Position numbers and translations under genes: made by a program. DNA of 64,000 nt from Bog-532 sp963775825. Its GTDB lineage: Bacteria > Actinomycetota > Actinomycetes > Streptosporangiales > Streptosporangiaceae. The notes under the pieces are model-generated. The model was not told the origin of the DNA and made no database searches. It saw nothing but the letters and a program-made list of their open reading frames with translations. Positions 62,736 through 64,000 of the stretch are shown here, in pieces (position 1 is the stretch's first letter; each line of letters begins with the position of its first letter). The DNA is taken from contig CAVZKY010000044.1 in the NCBI GenBank assembly GCA_963775825.1, forward strand, positions 1-64,000, read 5' to 3'.

Positions 62736-63171
62736 CAGCGCTCCGCTAACGCGGGCCTGCACTACGGCGCTCGCTCTTGCCGGCACCGGCCACGACAGCC
62801 ACAAGGAGTGGCATGACCCGCGGATACATCATCTGGCGCAATAACCACGCCTACAGGAGCAGCTCCGCCGAGCGACGAGCGGGCAAACCGAGCCTTATAT
62901 ACCACCAGTTCGCCGCGTGATTGTCCAGGACTGGGCCCGCCCGGCGCTCAGCGGGAAAGGCTCAAACTAAGACATTCAGCCCGCTACAGGACGACCGACC
63001 TGCGCCGATGCGGAACAGCGCTAATATTCACTTTCCCGCGGCTGTTCGCTTCGTTACAGGAGCGAACACAAAAGAATTGTTGAAGAAGTATTGTTCTGTT
63101 GCCGAGCACCTCTTATTTTAGGACAATTGCTGTCGTCTCGCGCCCCTGGCCATTTGACTGTTGGAGAAAAG
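62736..63171 (+). other. Non-coding leader before the permease gene
   Basis: No gene is seen. GC content drops clearly between about 62860 and 63130 (for example CCTTATATACC and AAAAGAATTGTTGAAGAAG). The region probably holds the promoter and leader of the APC permease. Confidence 0.5.
63091..63119 (+). promoter_or_regulatory. Candidate sigma-70 promoter of the permease
   Basis: TTGTTC (63091-63096) and TATTTT (63114-63119) are separated by 17 bases, in the AT-richer stretch 53 bases before the permease ATG. This is a match by eye to the -35/-10 consensus only. Confidence 0.35.
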
Positions 63172-64000
63172 ATGACGGATCAGTCCGCCGCCGTTGAAGA
63201 GATACGGCCTACCGACGGCCCCCACCTGGAGGCCGATGCCATCGGGGTGACCGAAGACACGATCATCGGCATGGCGGCATCCGCGCCGGCCGCTTCGGTC
63301 GGGCTGACCCTCGCGGCGCTCGCCGCCGCGACCGCGTACGGCAGTGGCCCGATAATCATCCTCACGGCGATCCCAATGCTGATCATCGCCAATGCGTACC
63401 GCAAGCTCAACATGTGGAAGGCGAACGCCGGCGCGTCGTTTGAATGGGTGGGCCGGGCCATCAACCCGTACCTTGGATTCCTGACCGGCTGGCTGATGAT
63501 AGCCGCTTACGTGCTTGGCACGCTCAGCGGCGTCGAGGTGCTCGCCCCATCCGTTCTCTCGGTATTCGGCTCCAGTTCCACCGCCACCTGGGGGAACATC
63601 GGAATCGACACCGCTCTCGGCCTGATCATGCTGATCATTGCCGTCATCGGCATCAAGATCACTGCACGCAGCCAGGTCGGAATGGCGCTGGTTGAGTACA
63701 CGATCCTGATCGCTTTCGCCATTGCGGGCCTGGTCTTCGTGCTCAGCCATCACCACGGCACCGTCCCGATGACTTCCGGCTGGGCCAGCCCGACCGGCAT
63801 CGGCGGGCACGGCAGCGCCACGGCCGGCTTCCTCATCGCGGTGTTCATGTTCACCGGCTGGGACGGCGCCATCTACGTCAACGAGGAAACCCAGCGCCGG
63901 CGCATCAACCCGGGCAAGGCCGTGCTCATCGCCGTCGCGCTGCTCGCCGTGGTCTATTTCGTGGCCACGGTCGGCCTGCAGGGCGCGGTGTCGGCGAAGG
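63172..64000 (+). CDS. APC-family amino acid permease (runs off the window)
   Basis: The first 276 residues are present; the gene continues past the window. The ATG at 63172 follows GGAGAAAAG. Hydrophobic helices begin at about residue 40 (VGLTLAALAAATAYGSGPII) and recur, with KANAGASFEWVGRAINPYLG, a typical APC permease loop between helices 2 and 3, and GFLIAVFMFTGWDGAIYVNEE for helix 6 and the loop after it. It would import an amino acid or amine in exchange for or with a proton. The substrate is not predictable. Confidence 0.85.
   Translation, partial: MTDQSAAVEEIRPTDGPHLEADAIGVTEDTIIGMAASAPAASVGLTLAALAAATAYGSGPIIILTAIPMLIIANAYRKLNMWKANAGASFEWVGRAINPYLGFLTGWLMIAAYVLGTLSGVEVLAPSVLSVFGSSSTATWGNIGIDTALGLIMLIIAVIGIKITARSQVGMALVEYTILIAFAIAGLVFVLSHHHGTVPMTSGWASPTGIGGHGSATAGFLIAVFMFTGWDGAIYVNEETQRRRINPGKAVLIAVALLAVVYFVATVGLQGAVSAK

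Noticed and set aside
1..64000. tRNA or rRNA genes
   Set aside because: I saw no cloverleaf with a T-loop GGTTCGA-type core and no rRNA-like stretch, though a by-eye search could miss a divergent tRNA.

Overview
The window is high-GC DNA with actinomycete content: an NDMA-type alcohol dehydrogenase, an F420-type luciferase-like oxidoreductase, a DinB/mycothiol-type protein, a DUF5753 regulator, GTG starts and Shine-Dalgarno-led genes. I would place it near Streptosporangiales-like soil actinomycetes, but no marker gene settles this. Bases 1 to about 3425 are different. They hold two tandem, broken SGNH-hydrolase genes of a kind I associate with Planctomycetes. One is split by an ISKra4-like element (799-2479) with 28-bp inverted ends and an 8-bp target duplication. 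Whether this block is a transfer scar or an assembly join cannot be told from the window.

Layout. 3.5-7.5 kb: metalloprotease-like protein, methyltransferase, two glyoxalase-fold proteins, alpha/beta hydrolase, small membrane protein. 7.6-8.0 kb: an interspersed 105-bp repeat and a remnant in which a thiolase start is joined to a fatty-oxidation dehydrogenase end. 8.1-13.7 kb: two secreted trypsin-like proteases, alcohol dehydrogenase, LLM oxidoreductase, secreted GDSL hydrolase. 14-18.3 kb: AidB-like acyl-CoA dehydrogenase, agmatinase-nitrilase pair, DinB-like protein. 18.9-24.7 kb: an iron-protein operon (ferritin-like, CDGSH/ferredoxin/globin fusion, small isomerase-like protein, DUF2071) divergent from a LysR gene. 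25-31.6 kb: flavin reductase, haloacid dehalogenase, TrpB2, TetR, Xi-class transferase, YbjQ protein. 31.7-34.2 kb: a KaiC-like ATPase, MerR-receiver fusion and STAS protein. 34.5-37.1 kb: an M15-like protein with an asparagine synthetase. 37.1-49.3 kb: Mug glycosylase, sirtuin, PrsW, an ECF sigma factor, serine hydrolase, rubrerythrin-VIT1 protein, MBL hydrolase, XRE regulator, phytoene-desaturase-like enzyme, hemerythrin fusion. 49.8-55.1 kb: ABC exporter with a divergent two-component system. 55.2-64 kb: TPP enzyme, M20 peptidase, DEAD-box helicase, penicillin-binding lipoprotein and the start of an APC permease.

Two themes run through the window. First, in-frame and intergenic tandem repeats of 14-39 bp are frequent, and several have expanded right at gene starts, gene ends or linkers. 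Second, at least nine genes are broken by one-base frameshifts while both halves still read as good family sequence. That pattern fits sequencing or assembly indels as well as true pseudogenes, so those breaks should be checked against reads. No tRNA, rRNA or CRISPR array was seen.
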